This document shows positions 49,223-58,777 of a DNA stretch of 64,000 nucleotides, in pieces. The translations under genes and the position numbers were made by a program. Numbering within the stretch: the stretch's first letter is position 1; every line of letters starts with the position of its first letter. Origin of the DNA: Mesorhizobium sp. M2D.F.Ca.ET.226.01.1.1 (GTDB lineage: Bacteria; Pseudomonadota; Alphaproteobacteria; Rhizobiales; Rhizobiaceae); the NCBI RefSeq assembly GCF_004022705.2, contig NZ_RZOY02000001.1:626956-690955 (forward strand). The letters run 5' to 3'. The notes below the pieces were generated by a model. The model did not search any database. It saw nothing but the letters and a program-made list of their open reading frames with translations, and was not told the origin of the DNA.

Positions 49223-51187
49223 TCAGCCCTGGCCATCTTCCGCGAACCGTACCAGCACCGTGCCGTCGCTGACTTGCGCGCCTTCGGCCGCGATCTCGGC
49301 GATCACGCTGTCATGCGGCGCGGCGATCACGTGCTCCATCTTCATCGCCTCGAGGATCAGGAGCGGCTGACCCTTGATCACGGCATCGCCCGCCGCTGCC
49401 CGCACCAGCTTGACCAGTCCCGGCATCGGCGCGCGCAGGCTGCCCGAGGCGGGTCCCGCCTCGTCGGCCTTGGCCAGCGGATCCGGAACCGTGAACGTAT
49501 AGCTGACCGCACCCTCGAAGACCGTGACGTGGCCGGGCCAGCGGGCCGTGTGTGGCATGGTCCTCAGATCATGCGTGTTCACCGCATCATGCGGCGCCTC
49601 CAGCACCACCTGGAAGCGGCCGTCCGGCCGTGCGGAAACCCTGGCCAGGATGTTCTCCTCGCCATGGCGCAGGCGAATGCGGCGCGCGAGCGGGTGGAAA
49701 TGCGCATAGCCTGAAAGCGTGGACCACGGATCGGCGGCCGCACCCGGCGCGCCGGCGTCGGTCGCGGCAAGTGCCGCCGCGGCGATCGTCTCGTCGCTCG
49801 GCGCGGGAATGGCGGTGAGCGCTCCCTGATGCCGGCCGATCAGCCCGGTATCGACATCGCCCGCCGCGAAATCGGCGTCAGCGGCGAGCGCCGCCAGGAA
49901 GGCGGTGTTGACGGTCGAGCCGGCCACTTCCGTCAGCGCCAGCGTCTCGCGCAGCGCGCCGAGCGCCGTGGCCCGGTCCTTGGCGTGCACCACCAGTTTG
50001 GCGATCATCGGATCGTAGAAGGGCGAGATCGCGTCGCCGGCGCGCACGCCGGTCTCGATGCGCATCGCAGCGCTTTGCGGCGCCGCGTCGGGGAATTTAA
50101 GATGATGCAGCGTACCGGTCGCCGGCAGGAACCCTTTCGCGGCGTCCTCGGCATAGAGGCGCGCCTCGAAGGCGTGGCCCGACAGAGCGATTTCAGCCTG
50201 CGGCTTCGGCAGTTTCTCGCCGGAAGCGACGCGAAGCTGCCATTCGACGAGGTCGACGCCAGTGACCATCTCGGTGACGGGATGCTCGACCTGCAGCCGC
50301 GTGTTCATCTCCATGAACCAGAAGCGGTCGGCCTTGAGTCCCTGCGAGGCATCGACGATGAACTCGATGGTGCCGGCGCCCGAATAGTTGATCGCCTTGG
50401 CGGCCTTCACCGCGGCTTCCGCCATCGCCTTGCGCAGCGCGGGCGTCATGCCGGGAGCAGGGGCCTCCTCGATCACCTTCTGGTGGCGGCGCTGCGCCGA
50501 GCAGTCGCGTTCGAAAAGATGCACCGCATCGCCGAAATTGTCGCCGAACACCTGCACTTCGATGTGGCGCGGCTTGTCGACATATTTTTCGACCAGCACG
50601 CGATCGTCTCCGAACGCGGCTTTCGCTTCGCGCCGCGCGCCTGACAGCGCTTCCGAGAAATCGTCGGGATGGTCGACGCGCCGCATGCCCTTGCCGCCGC
50701 CGCCGGCGCGCGCCTTGATCAGCACCGGATAGCCGATCTCGCGCGCCTTGGAAGCGAGCAGCACGATCTCCTGCGCCTCGCCGTGATAGCCGGGCACCAC
50801 CGGCACGCCAGCCGTTTCCATCAGCCGTTTGGCGGCGTCCTTCAGTCCCATGGCGCGGATCGAGCCGGCGGATGGGCCGATGAAGACCAGCCCTGCCGCC
50901 GTCACCTGGTCGACGAAGTCGGGGTTTTCCGACAGGAAGCCATAGCCGGGATGGATGGCTTCGGCGCCGGTGGCGAGCGCTGCCGCGACGATCCTTTCGC
51001 CGCGCAGATAGCTTTCGCCGACAGGCGAGGCGCCGATATGCACCGCCTCGTCCGCCATTTCGACATGCAGGGCGCGGGCATCCGCATCCGAATAGACGGC
51101 CACGGTGCGCACGCCGAGCTTGCGGGCGGTGCGGATGACGCGGCAGGCGATCTCGCCGCGATTGGCGATCAGGATCTTGCCGAACAT
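49223..51187 (-). CDS. mccA: 3-methylcrotonyl-CoA carboxylase biotin-carrying subunit
   Basis: A 654-aa protein with three parts. It starts with biotin carboxylase (FGKILIANRGEIACRVIRTA, Gly-rich ARAGGGGKGM, RDCSAQRRHQKVIEEAPAP, FMEMNTRLQVEHPVTEMVTG). A linker follows, then a biotinyl domain with EAMKMEH, whose Lys616 carries biotin. With MccB it carboxylates 3-methylcrotonyl-CoA in leucine degradation. The neighbours mccB and ivd settle the choice among acyl-CoA carboxylases. It ends 89 bp from attR. Confidence 0.92.
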   Translation of the reverse strand: MFGKILIANRGEIACRVIRTARKLGVRTVAVYSDADARALHVEMADEAVHIGASPVGESYLRGERIVAAALATGAEAIHPGYGFLSENPDFVDQVTAAGLVFIGPSAGSIRAMGLKDAAKRLMETAGVPVVPGYHGEAQEIVLLASKAREIGYPVLIKARAGGGGKGMRRVDHPDDFSEALSGARREAKAAFGDDRVLVEKYVDKPRHIEVQVFGDNFGDAVHLFERDCSAQRRHQKVIEEAPAPGMTPALRKAMAEAAVKAAKAINYSGAGTIEFIVDASQGLKADRFWFMEMNTRLQVEHPVTEMVTGVDLVEWQLRVASGEKLPKPQAEIALSGHAFEARLYAEDAAKGFLPATGTLHHLKFPDAAPQSAAMRIETGVRAGDAISPFYDPMIAKLVVHAKDRATALGALRETLALTEVAGSTVNTAFLAALAADADFAAGDVDTGLIGRHQGALTAIPAPSDETIAAAALAATDAGAPGAAADPWSTLSGYAHFHPLARRIRLRHGEENILARVSARPDGRFQVVLEAPHDAVNTHDLRTMPHTARWPGHVTVFEGAVSYTFTVPDPLAKADEAGPASGSLRAPMPGLVKLVRAAAGDAVIKGQPLLILEAMKMEHVIAAPHDSVIAEIAAEGAQVSDGTVLVRFAEDGQG

Positions 51188-51236
51188 GGAGCCTCCCGGA
51201 TGTGATGCGGGCGGCCCGGACTCGACGTTCGCCCGC

Positions 51237-51611
51237 CTACTTCGAAGCCGCGATCTGGCAGTAGCCGCCCGCTGCCACCTTGTAGTGCGCCTGAGCGGAC
51301 TGGCAGGATTTCATCGCCAGATCCTCGGCCGCCTTTTGCGACGGCGCGTTGTAGTGAGTGCCGCACAGGACGTAGCCGTCCCTGACCCGCACAAACGATG
51401 TCGTCGCGTATGCCGAATGGCCGCTTGCGGCGATATAAGCCTTGTAGGCCTTGGTGCACGGATCCGTGGCTCTGCCGGACAGCGTCGGCGAAAAGCGCTT
51501 GTCGCCCACACTGCCCGACAGCGATCCGGCTGCCTCGGCGGCTGATGCGACAAATATTAGGAACCCTGCAAGTATCGAAACAATCGGCTTCCGGTAATAT
51601 TTCAAGATCAT
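51237..51611 (-). CDS. Secreted protein of unknown function in the leucine operon
   Basis: A 124-aa protein with a signal peptide (ILKYYRKPIVSILAGFLIFV, then ASAAEA). The mature part has DPCTKAYKAYIAASGHSAYA, VLCGTHYNAPSQKAAEDLAM and KSCQSAQAHYKVAAGGYCQI, with four cysteines. The pattern resembles DUF4189-like secreted repeats but is not decisive. It lies between the macro-domain gene and mccA. Confidence 0.6.
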   Translation of the reverse strand: MILKYYRKPIVSILAGFLIFVASAAEAAGSLSGSVGDKRFSPTLSGRATDPCTKAYKAYIAASGHSAYATTSFVRVRDGYVLCGTHYNAPSQKAAEDLAMKSCQSAQAHYKVAAGGYCQIAASK

Positions 51612-51731
51612 TTTCACCCAACCCCATTCGCCCAATGCAAGACGAAGAATAGCGAATATTTTTCGCCAGCGCCAGCGGGCGCCTGGAGATTCGCACTTGC
51701 CTGTACTGGGGAATCGCTTGGTCCATAAAGT

Positions 51732-52262
51732 TCAGCCTTTCCCGGTGTCAGCAACGGTTTGCCGGTAAAGTTCCGCTGTCTGGTCGTCGAAGCAGCAGAA
51801 AGTAACGACCTCGGGCACCGTGTTTTGTCGCAGGAAGTCGGCAGCCGTGGCCACGGCGATGCTGGTCGCCTCGTCCTTGGGAAAGCGGTAGATGCCGGTC
51901 GAGATCGCCGGAAAGGCGATGGTGCGACAGTCATGGTCGCGGGCGATTTCGAGCGAACGCCTATAGCAGGAGGCGAGCAGCTCGGCTTCGCCTTTGCCGC
52001 CGCCCTGCCAGACCGGCCCGACCGTGTGGATGACATAGTGCGCCGGCAGCCTATAGCCCTTGGTCAGCTTGGAGTCGCCGGTCTTGCAGCCATTGAGCAT
52101 GCGGCATTCGGCGACCAGGTCAGGCCCCGCCGCGCGATGAATGGCGCCGTCGACGCCGCCGCCGCCCAGCAACGAGGTATTGGCGGCGTTGACGATGGCG
52201 TCGACCGCAAGCTTGGTGATGTCGCCGGTGTGGATGCGGATCCTGTCGCCGAGAACGCCCAT
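51732..52262 (-). CDS. Macro-domain protein (O-acetyl-ADP-ribose deacetylase-like)
   Basis: A 176-aa protein made of one macro domain: IHTGDITKLAVDAIVNAANT, SLLGGGGVDGAIHRAAG, HTVGPVW, ASCYRRSLEIA and FPAISTGIYRFP. It should hydrolyse O-acetyl-ADP-ribose or remove ADP-ribose from proteins. It starts two bases after mccB ends, so it is in the leucine-degradation operon. The product of sirtuin deacylation links it plausibly to acyl-protein metabolism. Confidence 0.9.
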   Translation of the reverse strand: MGVLGDRIRIHTGDITKLAVDAIVNAANTSLLGGGGVDGAIHRAAGPDLVAECRMLNGCKTGDSKLTKGYRLPAHYVIHTVGPVWQGGGKGEAELLASCYRRSLEIARDHDCRTIAFPAISTGIYRFPKDEATSIAVATAADFLRQNTVPEVVTFCCFDDQTAELYRQTVADTGKG

Positions 52263-52264
52263 CG

Positions 52265-53872
52265 TCACATCCTGAACACGCCGAATTTCGTTTCCTCGAT
52301 GCCGGCATTGAGCGCGGCGGAAAGGCTCAGCGCCAGCACGTCGCGGGTCTTGGCCGGATCGATGATGCCGTCGTCCCACAGCCGCGCCGAGGAGTAGAGC
52401 GGATGGCCCTCATGCTCATATTTCATCAGGATCGGCTTCCGGAACTTCGTTTCCTCCTCGGTGCTCCATTCGCCGCCCTTGCGTTCGATGCCTTCGCGCT
52501 TGACCATGGCAAGCACGGTCGCGGCCTGCTCGCCGCCCATCACCGAGATGCGCGCGTTCGGCCACATCCACAGGAAGCGGGGCGAATAGGCGCGGCCGCA
52601 CATGCCGTAATTGCCGGCGCCGAACGAGCCGCCGATGATGACGGTGAGCTTCGGCACCTTGGCGGTGGCGACGGCCATGACCAGCTTGGCGCCGTCCTTG
52701 GCGATGCCGCCGGCCTCGTATTTCCTGCCCACCATGAAGCCGGTGATGTTCTGCAGGAAGACCAGCGGAATGCCGCGCTGGCAGCAGAGCTCTATGAAAT
52801 GCGCGCCCTTCAGCGCGCTTTCGGAAAACAAGACACCATTGTTGCCGATGATGCCGACCGGCATGCCATGCAGATGCGCAAAGCCTGTAACCAAGGTCGT
52901 CCCGTAGTTCTGCTTGAATTCATCGAACTCCGAGCCGTCGACGAGCCGGGCGATGACCTCGCGCACGTCATAAGGCTGGCGCAGATCCGTCGGCACGACG
53001 CCATAGAGTTCATTCGGATCGTGAAGCGGTTGAATCGGTTCCCGCAGATTGAGGCTTACCGCCTTGTTCCGGTTGAGGTTCCTGATGATGCGCCGGCAAA
53101 TCGCCAGCGCATGCTCGTCGTCCATGGCATAGTGGTCCGCGACCCCGGAAAGCCTGGTGTGGACGTCGGCGCCGCCGAGCTCCTCGGCGCTGACATCCTC
53201 GCCGGTGGCCGCCTTCACCAGCGGCGGGCCGCCGAGGAAGATGGTCGCCTGGTTGCGCACCATGATGGTCTCGTCCGACATCGCCGGCACATAGGCGCCG
53301 CCCGCCGTGCAGGAACCCATCACGCAGGCGATCTGCGGGATGCCGGCCGCCGACATATTGGCCTGGTTGTAGAAGATGCGGCCGAAATGCTCGCGGTCGG
53401 GGAACACCTCGTCCTGGTTGGGTAGATTGGCGCCGCCGCTGTCGACCAGATAGACGCAAGGCAAATTGTTCTGCAGCGCGATCTCTTGTGCCCGGAGATG
53501 CTTCTTCACCGTCAGCGGATAATAGGTGCCGCCCTTCACCGTTGCGTCGTTGACGACGACCATCACTTGCGTGCCCTCAACGCGACCGATGCCGGTGATG
53601 ATGCCGGCGGCGGGAATATCCTCGCCATACATCGACCATGCCGCGAACTGCCCGACTTCGAGGAAGGGCGAGCCGGTATCGAGCAATTGCGCCAGACGCT
53701 CGCGCGGCAACAGCTTGCCGCGGCCTTGGTGGCGCTCACGCGCCTCGTCCGAGCCGCCCCGTTCGACGCTTGCCGCCTTCTCGGAAATGTCGGCGACCAG
53801 CGCCCGCATGCGCTCGGCATTGGCGCGGAAAGTCTCGGAGGAGGGGGAGATCTGCGAGGTCAAGGCGGGCAT
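52265..53872 (-). CDS. mccB: 3-methylcrotonyl-CoA carboxylase carboxyltransferase subunit
   Basis: A 535-aa carboxyltransferase. The N-half has [40 protein letters not shown] and the oxyanion-type [16 protein letters not shown]; the C-half has [20 protein letters not shown] and [20 protein letters not shown]. This is the MCC-beta pattern. The ATG at 53872 follows GAGG; a TTG at 53878 is also possible. Confidence 0.93.
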   Translation of the reverse strand: MPALTSQISPSSETFRANAERMRALVADISEKAASVERGGSDEARERHQGRGKLLPRERLAQLLDTGSPFLEVGQFAAWSMYGEDIPAAGIITGIGRVEGTQVMVVVNDATVKGGTYYPLTVKKHLRAQEIALQNNLPCVYLVDSGGANLPNQDEVFPDREHFGRIFYNQANMSAAGIPQIACVMGSCTAGGAYVPAMSDETIMVRNQATIFLGGPPLVKAATGEDVSAEELGGADVHTRLSGVADHYAMDDEHALAICRRIIRNLNRNKAVSLNLREPIQPLHDPNELYGVVPTDLRQPYDVREVIARLVDGSEFDEFKQNYGTTLVTGFAHLHGMPVGIIGNNGVLFSESALKGAHFIELCCQRGIPLVFLQNITGFMVGRKYEAGGIAKDGAKLVMAVATAKVPKLTVIIGGSFGAGNYGMCGRAYSPRFLWMWPNARISVMGGEQAATVLAMVKREGIERKGGEWSTEEETKFRKPILMKYEHEGHPLYSSARLWDDGIIDPAKTRDVLALSLSAALNAGIEETKFGVFRM

Positions 53873-53975
53873 TGACAAACCTCAAATGATATCATATTTT
53901 AGTATCACTTCGGGCTCTCGCCCTAACCCCAGAGGATTTGACCACAAAGGTATTCGACTGGGGAAGGCGAAAGCC

Positions 53976-54230
53976 GTGAAAGCAGCGCACCGGCAGACAC
54001 TGGGCAAGATATTTGCGAACCCGGTCAGTGCCTCAATCAAATGGCGCGACGTCGAGGCATTGCTGATAGCACTTGGAGCGCAAGTGTCGGAAGGTCGTGG
54101 ATCGCGGGTGCGCTTCACTTTGAACGGGATGACGCTTCGAGTGCATCGACCGCATCCATCGCCAGATACGAAAGCATACGTGGTCCGCGAGATCAGGACT
54201 TTCCTGATAGATTCGGGTGTTGAGCTATGA
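53976..54230 (+). CDS. hicA: HicA-type mRNA interferase toxin
   Basis: An 84-aa protein starting at GTG 53976 after gggaagg. KWRDVEALLIALGAQVSEGR, GSRVRFTLNGMTLRVHRPHP and [17 protein letters not shown] match the HicA dsRBD-like fold with its catalytic His. It is opposite in direction to the mcc operon. It overlaps hicB by four bases. Confidence 0.85.
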   Translation: MKAAHRQTLGKIFANPVSASIKWRDVEALLIALGAQVSEGRGSRVRFTLNGMTLRVHRPHPSPDTKAYVVREIRTFLIDSGVEL

Positions 54231-54595
54231 AGCCCTACAAGGGATATCTGGGAACGATCGAGTTCGATGAAAACGACGTTGTGTTTCACGGTCGTATCAT
54301 AGGTATTCGCGACATCTTCACGTACGAAGCCGATTCGGCAGAAGAATTGCTCAAGGCTTTTCATGAATGCGTTGACGACTACCTCGAATTTTGCGCTGAG
54401 CAGAACAAAGAGCCGGAAAAGCCTTTTTCTGGCAAACTCGCTCTGCGCACCACGCCGGAGGTTCATCGTCTTGTCAGCCGGGCCGCTGCCAGTGACGGAA
54501 AGTCCATAAATCAATGGGTGTCGGACGCTCTCGCAGAAGCGGCGCGCAAGCGGATCGACGAAGGCTCGACGAAAGTGACGAGCCGGGGACATTAG
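54227..54595 (+). CDS. hicB: HicB-type antitoxin
   Basis: A 122-aa protein. An N-terminal partial RNase H-like HicB domain ([40 protein letters not shown]) is followed by a ribbon-helix-helix C-terminus ([36 protein letters not shown]). Its last bases overlap the end of ivd on the other strand. It neutralises HicA and probably represses the pair. Confidence 0.88.
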   Translation: MKPYKGYLGTIEFDENDVVFHGRIIGIRDIFTYEADSAEELLKAFHECVDDYLEFCAEQNKEPEKPFSGKLALRTTPEVHRLVSRAAASDGKSINQWVSDALAEAARKRIDEGSTKVTSRGH

Positions 54596-55755
54596 ACCCC
54601 ATCCGCCATGATCTCGCGGCCGATCAGCCAGCGGCGGATCTCGCTGGTGCCGGCGCCGATCTCGTAGAGCTTGGCATCGCGCAACAGCCGCCCGGTCGGA
54701 TAGTCATTGATATAGCCGTTGCCGCCGAGCAGCTGGATGGCGTCGAGCGCCATCTGCGTCGCCTTTTCGGCCGCGAAGAGCACGCAGCCGGCGGCATCCT
54801 TGCGCGTGGTCTCGCCGCGGTCGCAGGCGGCCGCCACCGCGTAGACATAGGCGCGAGCGGCATTCATCGTCGTGTACATGTCGGCCAGCTTGCCCTGCAC
54901 CAGCTGGAACGTACCGATCGGCTGGCCGAACTGCTTGCGCTCATGCACGTAAGGGACAGCGACGTCCAGGCAGGCGGCCATCAGCCCGATCGGCCCGCCT
55001 GAAAGCACCGCCCTCTCATAGTCGAGCCCCGACATCAGCACCTCGACCCCGCGCCCTTCCTCATGCAGCACGTTTTCGAACGGCACCTCGACATTCTCGA
55101 ACACCAGCTCGCCGGTGTTGGAGCCACGCATGCCGAGCTTGTCGAGCTTTTGCGCCACCGAAAATCCTGCCATCGTCCTTTCGACGATGAAAGCGGTGAT
55201 GCCGTGCGAATGGCGGTCCGGATCGGTCTTGGCATAGACCACCATCGTCCCGGCATCGGGACCGTTGGTGATCCACATTTTCGAGCCGTTGAGGACATAG
55301 CGGTCGTTGCGCTTTTCAGCGCGCAGGCGAAGCGACACCACGTCGGAGCCGGCGCCGGGCTCCGACATGGCCAGCGCGCCGACGGTTTCGCCCGAGCAGA
55401 GGGCGGGCAGGTACTTCTCCTTCTGCGCCTGGGTAGCCCAGCGGTTGATCTGGTTGACGCAGAGGTTGGAATGCGCGCCGTAGGAGAGGCCGACCGAGGC
55501 TGATGCGCGCGAAATCTCTTCCATCGCCACGACATGCGCGAGATAGCCCATGCCGCTGCCGCCGAAATCCGGATCGGCGGTGATGCCGAGCAGGCCAAGC
55601 GCGCCGAGCTCGCTCCACAGATGCGCGGGGAACTCGTTGCAACGGTCGATCTCCGCGGCAATCGGCGCGATGCGGTCCTGGGCGAAGCGCCGCACGGTGT
55701 CGCGCAGGGCCTCTATATCGCTATCAAGTCCAAAGTTCAGCGTATTCGTGTACAT
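54592..55755 (-). CDS. ivd: Isovaleryl-CoA dehydrogenase
   Basis: A 387-aa acyl-CoA dehydrogenase. It has [70 protein letters not shown] and the catalytic-Glu segment [17 protein letters not shown]. It oxidises isovaleryl-CoA, passing electrons via ETF to ETF-QO. The ATG at 55755 follows GGGAGGAA; the longer frame adds unconserved residues. The location before mccB/mccA supports the substrate. Confidence 0.92.
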   Translation of the reverse strand: MYTNTLNFGLDSDIEALRDTVRRFAQDRIAPIAAEIDRCNEFPAHLWSELGALGLLGITADPDFGGSGMGYLAHVVAMEEISRASASVGLSYGAHSNLCVNQINRWATQAQKEKYLPALCSGETVGALAMSEPGAGSDVVSLRLRAEKRNDRYVLNGSKMWITNGPDAGTMVVYAKTDPDRHSHGITAFIVERTMAGFSVAQKLDKLGMRGSNTGELVFENVEVPFENVLHEEGRGVEVLMSGLDYERAVLSGGPIGLMAACLDVAVPYVHERKQFGQPIGTFQLVQGKLADMYTTMNAARAYVYAVAAACDRGETTRKDAAGCVLFAAEKATQMALDAIQLLGGNGYINDYPTGRLLRDAKLYEIGAGTSEIRRWLIGREIMADGV

Positions 55756-55804
55756 GCCGTTCCTCCCTGCGCACGCCCCGGTCTTCGCGGAGATCATGCC
55801 CGTA

Positions 55805-56452
55805 TCAGAGTGCCACGGCGTCCCTGGCGCGCCCGGAGGGACGCGCGGTGCCATGGCTGATTGTCGCGCCGACCAGGCGCATTGTCATCGAAAGATATGA
55901 TGCCGTGACTTCGGCGACGGACAGCCGCTCGCCGGGCCGGAACCAGACGATGACGCCGGTCATCATCTGGATCAGCGCCATGGCGGTCAGCCCGGTGTCG
56001 TCGATCTCAAAGACGCCGGCCTCGGCGCCGTCGCGCAGGATCATGCGCAGCTCCTTCTCATAGGCCGTGCGCATCTTGAGGATTTGGGTCAGCCGCTCAT
56101 GCGAAAGGCTGCGCAATTCCATGTTGGAGACATGGGTGGCGTGGCGCCGCATGATGTGGAAAGCGATGTGGTTCTCGACATATGCGGCAAGCCGGGTGAC
56201 CGGATCGGCGCTCGCCGGCCGCGTCGCGTCCCAGGCCTTGAGCAGACCTTCCATATGCTCTCTCATCAAGGTGAAAAGCAGATCTTCCTTGGTCGGGAAG
56301 TAACGGTAGAGCGCCGCCGCCTGCACGCCGACCTCTGCCGCCAGCTGCCGCATCGACATCGCCTCGTAGCCGAGGCGCGCGACCAGGCTGACCGCCGCCT
56401 CGCGGACGGCCGCTTCGGTCTTTTCCCCGTCTGAACCGGTTGTGCGCGCCAT
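55805..56452 (-). CDS. TetR-family regulator of the leucine cluster
   Basis: A 215-aa protein with an N-terminal HTH ([40 protein letters not shown]) and a C-terminal ligand domain ([20 protein letters not shown]). It lies 49 bp upstream of ivd on the same strand. A role sensing an acyl-CoA of leucine breakdown is likely from context but not proven. A palindromic candidate operator lies upstream. Confidence 0.82.
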   Translation of the reverse strand: MARTTGSDGEKTEAAVREAAVSLVARLGYEAMSMRQLAAEVGVQAAALYRYFPTKEDLLFTLMREHMEGLLKAWDATRPASADPVTRLAAYVENHIAFHIMRRHATHVSNMELRSLSHERLTQILKMRTAYEKELRMILRDGAEAGVFEIDDTGLTAMALIQMMTGVIVWFRPGERLSVAEVTASYLSMTMRLVGATISHGTARPSGRARDAVAL

Positions 56453-56475
56453 ATTCGCCTCTTGCCATAGTAATA

Positions 56476-56492
56476 AAACGAACGTTCAATTA
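56476..56492. promoter_or_regulatory. Candidate TetR operator
   Basis: Centre gaacgttc is a perfect 8-bp palindrome, within aaacgaacgttcaatta. It lies 24-40 bp before the TetR start, as in autoregulated TetR genes. Confidence 0.5.
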
Positions 56493-56531
56493 ATTCAAGA
56501 TGCACATGCTGGCCGCGGAGGCGAGATGAGG

Positions 56532-56813
56532 TTAGACGATGATCCTGAAATCCGCCGGCGCGTCGTCGGCCGCTTCCTCGATCTCGACCTTCGAGACGCG
56601 CGCGCCCCGCGGCCCTTGCCACAGGCGTTCGATCATCGCCGTGACAGCGGCATCGGCGCCAGCAATCAGTGCGGTGACCGAGCCGTCACGCTCATTGCGC
56701 ACCCAACCCGTCAATCCGAGACGCATGGCTTGGGCGCGCGTCCAGACACGGTAGCTCACGCCTTGCACCGTACCGGAAACACGCACCCGAACGGCTCTTT
56801 GCTCACCTTGCAT
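56532..56813 (-). CDS. acyP: Acylphosphatase
   Basis: A 93-aa protein of standard length. The catalytic Arg is in [18 protein letters not shown] and the Asn in [17 protein letters not shown], and the C-terminus contains VSKVEIEEA. It hydrolyses acyl phosphates. The ATG at 56813 follows a ggag; the longer frame adds ten residues. Confidence 0.9.
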   Translation of the reverse strand: MQGEQRAVRVRVSGTVQGVSYRVWTRAQAMRLGLTGWVRNERDGSVTALIAGADAAVTAMIERLWQGPRGARVSKVEIEEAADDAPADFRIIV

Positions 56814-56903
56814 CGCCCGCTCCAGAATCTTCCCCATCAATCTGGAGCACGAAAGGTCAAATGCAACCGGTTCGAAGGATAGGTGGCACGCTGGATTAAA
56901 TAA

Positions 56904-56916
56904 TTGACTCAGTCAA
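56904..56916. promoter_or_regulatory. Palindromic operator of the MarR gene
   Basis: ttgactcagtcaa: arms ttgac and gtcaa around tca. It is 44 bp before the ATG, overlaps the likely promoter, and so suits autorepression. Confidence 0.6.
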
Positions 56917-56960
56917 CTAATGAGGGGATTATCGGACGCAATGTCTCTAAGGAGGTCAGC

Positions 56961-57467
56961 ATGCAGCACGACGCCCTGGTCCATGAGACTCGTCGCTTCA
57001 ACCGATTCTATACCGGGCTTGTCGGGCTCCTCGACGAGACATTGATACAGAGCCCGTACACCCTGACGGAGGCACGTGTGCTGTTCGAGCTTGACCGCAA
57101 GCCTCGAACGGCAAGCGGCGAGGCTGGCTTTCTGGCGCGCATGTTTGATCTCGATCTCGCGCCTGTGGCGTCCGAACTTGCCGGTGAACTGGGCATCGTC
57201 CCGGCCCATGTCACGAGGGTCGTCCGCAAATTTGCCGCTATCGGATTGGTCGAAATGCGAAAAGGCCCGGTGAACAGCCAGCCTGTTCTTTCGCTGACTG
57301 TTCGGGGTAAGGCGGCGTTGGCCACCCTGGAGACCGGGACGAACCGTGATCTTGTCCGGCTGATCGCCAGGCTCGGCGACGAGGAAGCCCTGGAGCTCTC
57401 GGATCTGCTGAAACGCGTGACGCGGCTGCTGGAGAAATCCGGCCATGCCGGGTCATCCGCGGCCTAA
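56961..57467 (+). CDS. MarR-family regulator
   Basis: A 168-aa protein with a winged HTH: LLDETLIQSPYTLTEARVLF, ASELAGELGIVPAHVTRVVR, KFAAIGLVEMRKGPVNSQPV and SLTVRGKAAL. It is preceded by aggaggtcagc at ATG 56961. The target is unknown. Confidence 0.82.
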   Translation: MQHDALVHETRRFNRFYTGLVGLLDETLIQSPYTLTEARVLFELDRKPRTASGEAGFLARMFDLDLAPVASELAGELGIVPAHVTRVVRKFAAIGLVEMRKGPVNSQPVLSLTVRGKAALATLETGTNRDLVRLIARLGDEEALELSDLLKRVTRLLEKSGHAGSSAA

Positions 57468-57482
57468 GCCGCAACCGCCCGA

Positions 57483-58595
57483 TCAGTTCCCGCGTGCGGC
57501 CGCCAGCGCGCCCGGCAATTCCTCGGCGAAGATGTCGAGCTCATGGCTGAGGCCGACGCTGACCCGGACGCACCGGTCGAGCCGTGGCGCCATCGGCTTG
57601 CGGATGAACACGTCGCGCGACAGAAGATTCTGCATCACTTTCAGTGCGAAAGCGCCGTCGCGGCCGCAGTCGATGGTGACGAAATTGGTCGCCGACGGCA
57701 ACGGCTTGAGATCGTTCTGCCTGGCGATGGCTGAAATGCGATCGCGGCCCGCGGCCACGCGCGCCACCACGGACCGCAGATAATCCTGATCGGCAAGCGC
57801 CTCGAGGCCGGCAATTTGTGCCATGCGGCTGACGCCGTAATGGTTGCGGATCTTCTCGAAGTCGCGGATCACCTCGGTCTCGGCCACCGCGTAGCCGCAG
57901 CGTATGCCGGCCAGACCGTAAGCTTTGGAGAAGGTGCGCATGCGAATAACGTTCGGCCGCGCAACTTCGATCGCCGGGAGAGCTGAGGCCGGTCCCAGCT
58001 CACCGTAAGCTTCGTCGAGCACCAGCATGGTGGTTTCCGGCAGCGCCTCAATGAAGCGCATGACATCGGGCGCCTCCCACCAGCTTCCCATCGGATTGTC
58101 GGGATTGGAGAGATAGACCAGCGGCGCCTTTTCGCTGACGACTTTGCTCAGGAGCCCGTCCAGGTCCTCCTTGTCATTGGCATAGGGCACCGTCACCAGG
58201 CGGCCGCCGACGCCGGCGATATGGAAGTTGAAGGTGGGATAGGCGCCGAGCGAGGTCACCACGGCGTCGCCCGGCGCAACATACATGCGCGCCACCAGGC
58301 CGAGCAGGCCGTCAATGCCTTCGCCGACGACCACGTTCTCAGTGGCCACGCCATGATGCGCGGCCGCCGCCACCTTGAGATCGTAATTGTCGGGGTCGCA
58401 ATACATCCACTGGTCGCGCGCGACGCTCTCCATGCGCGCGATGACGCGCGGCGAGGGCCCAAAACTGCTTTCATTGGCGCCAATGCGGGCGCGAAACGGC
58501 CGCCCGCGCTCGCGCTCCTGCGCCTCCGGCCCGACGAACGGCACCGTGGTGGGAAGCGCGCCGATGATCGGCGTAAGGGGGGGGCGACGAAGCAT
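57483..58595 (-). CDS. Histidinol-phosphate aminotransferase-like PLP enzyme
   Basis: A 370-aa class I/II aminotransferase. It has IGANESSFGPSPRVIARMES near the start, YCDPDNYDLKVAAAAHHGVA, VVVGEGIDGLLGLVARMYVA, YLSNPDNPMGSWWEA, LVLDEAYGEL and the PLP lysine in TFSKAYGLAGIRCGYAVAE. It resembles HisC, but other aromatic or basic amino acids are possible, and no his operon is near. Confidence 0.85.
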   Translation of the reverse strand: MLRRPPLTPIIGALPTTVPFVGPEAQERERGRPFRARIGANESSFGPSPRVIARMESVARDQWMYCDPDNYDLKVAAAAHHGVATENVVVGEGIDGLLGLVARMYVAPGDAVVTSLGAYPTFNFHIAGVGGRLVTVPYANDKEDLDGLLSKVVSEKAPLVYLSNPDNPMGSWWEAPDVMRFIEALPETTMLVLDEAYGELGPASALPAIEVARPNVIRMRTFSKAYGLAGIRCGYAVAETEVIRDFEKIRNHYGVSRMAQIAGLEALADQDYLRSVVARVAAGRDRISAIARQNDLKPLPSATNFVTIDCGRDGAFALKVMQNLLSRDVFIRKPMAPRLDRCVRVSVGLSHELDIFAEELPGALAAARGN

Positions 58596-58777
58596 GGCAA
58601 AGGGCTCGCTTGAGAAAGGGTCTACTTGCTAGCGTGGGCGAGGGGTGGGTGCAAGTTGGATTGAAACTGTTGGCCGTGCTCTTGCCGGGTGAGCGAATGG
58701 CGCAAGCGAGACCGAAAGCATCGGTTGCGCGTCGAGGTTCGACTGGATTCCATCGGGACTTTTTGCTAGCAGACGTC

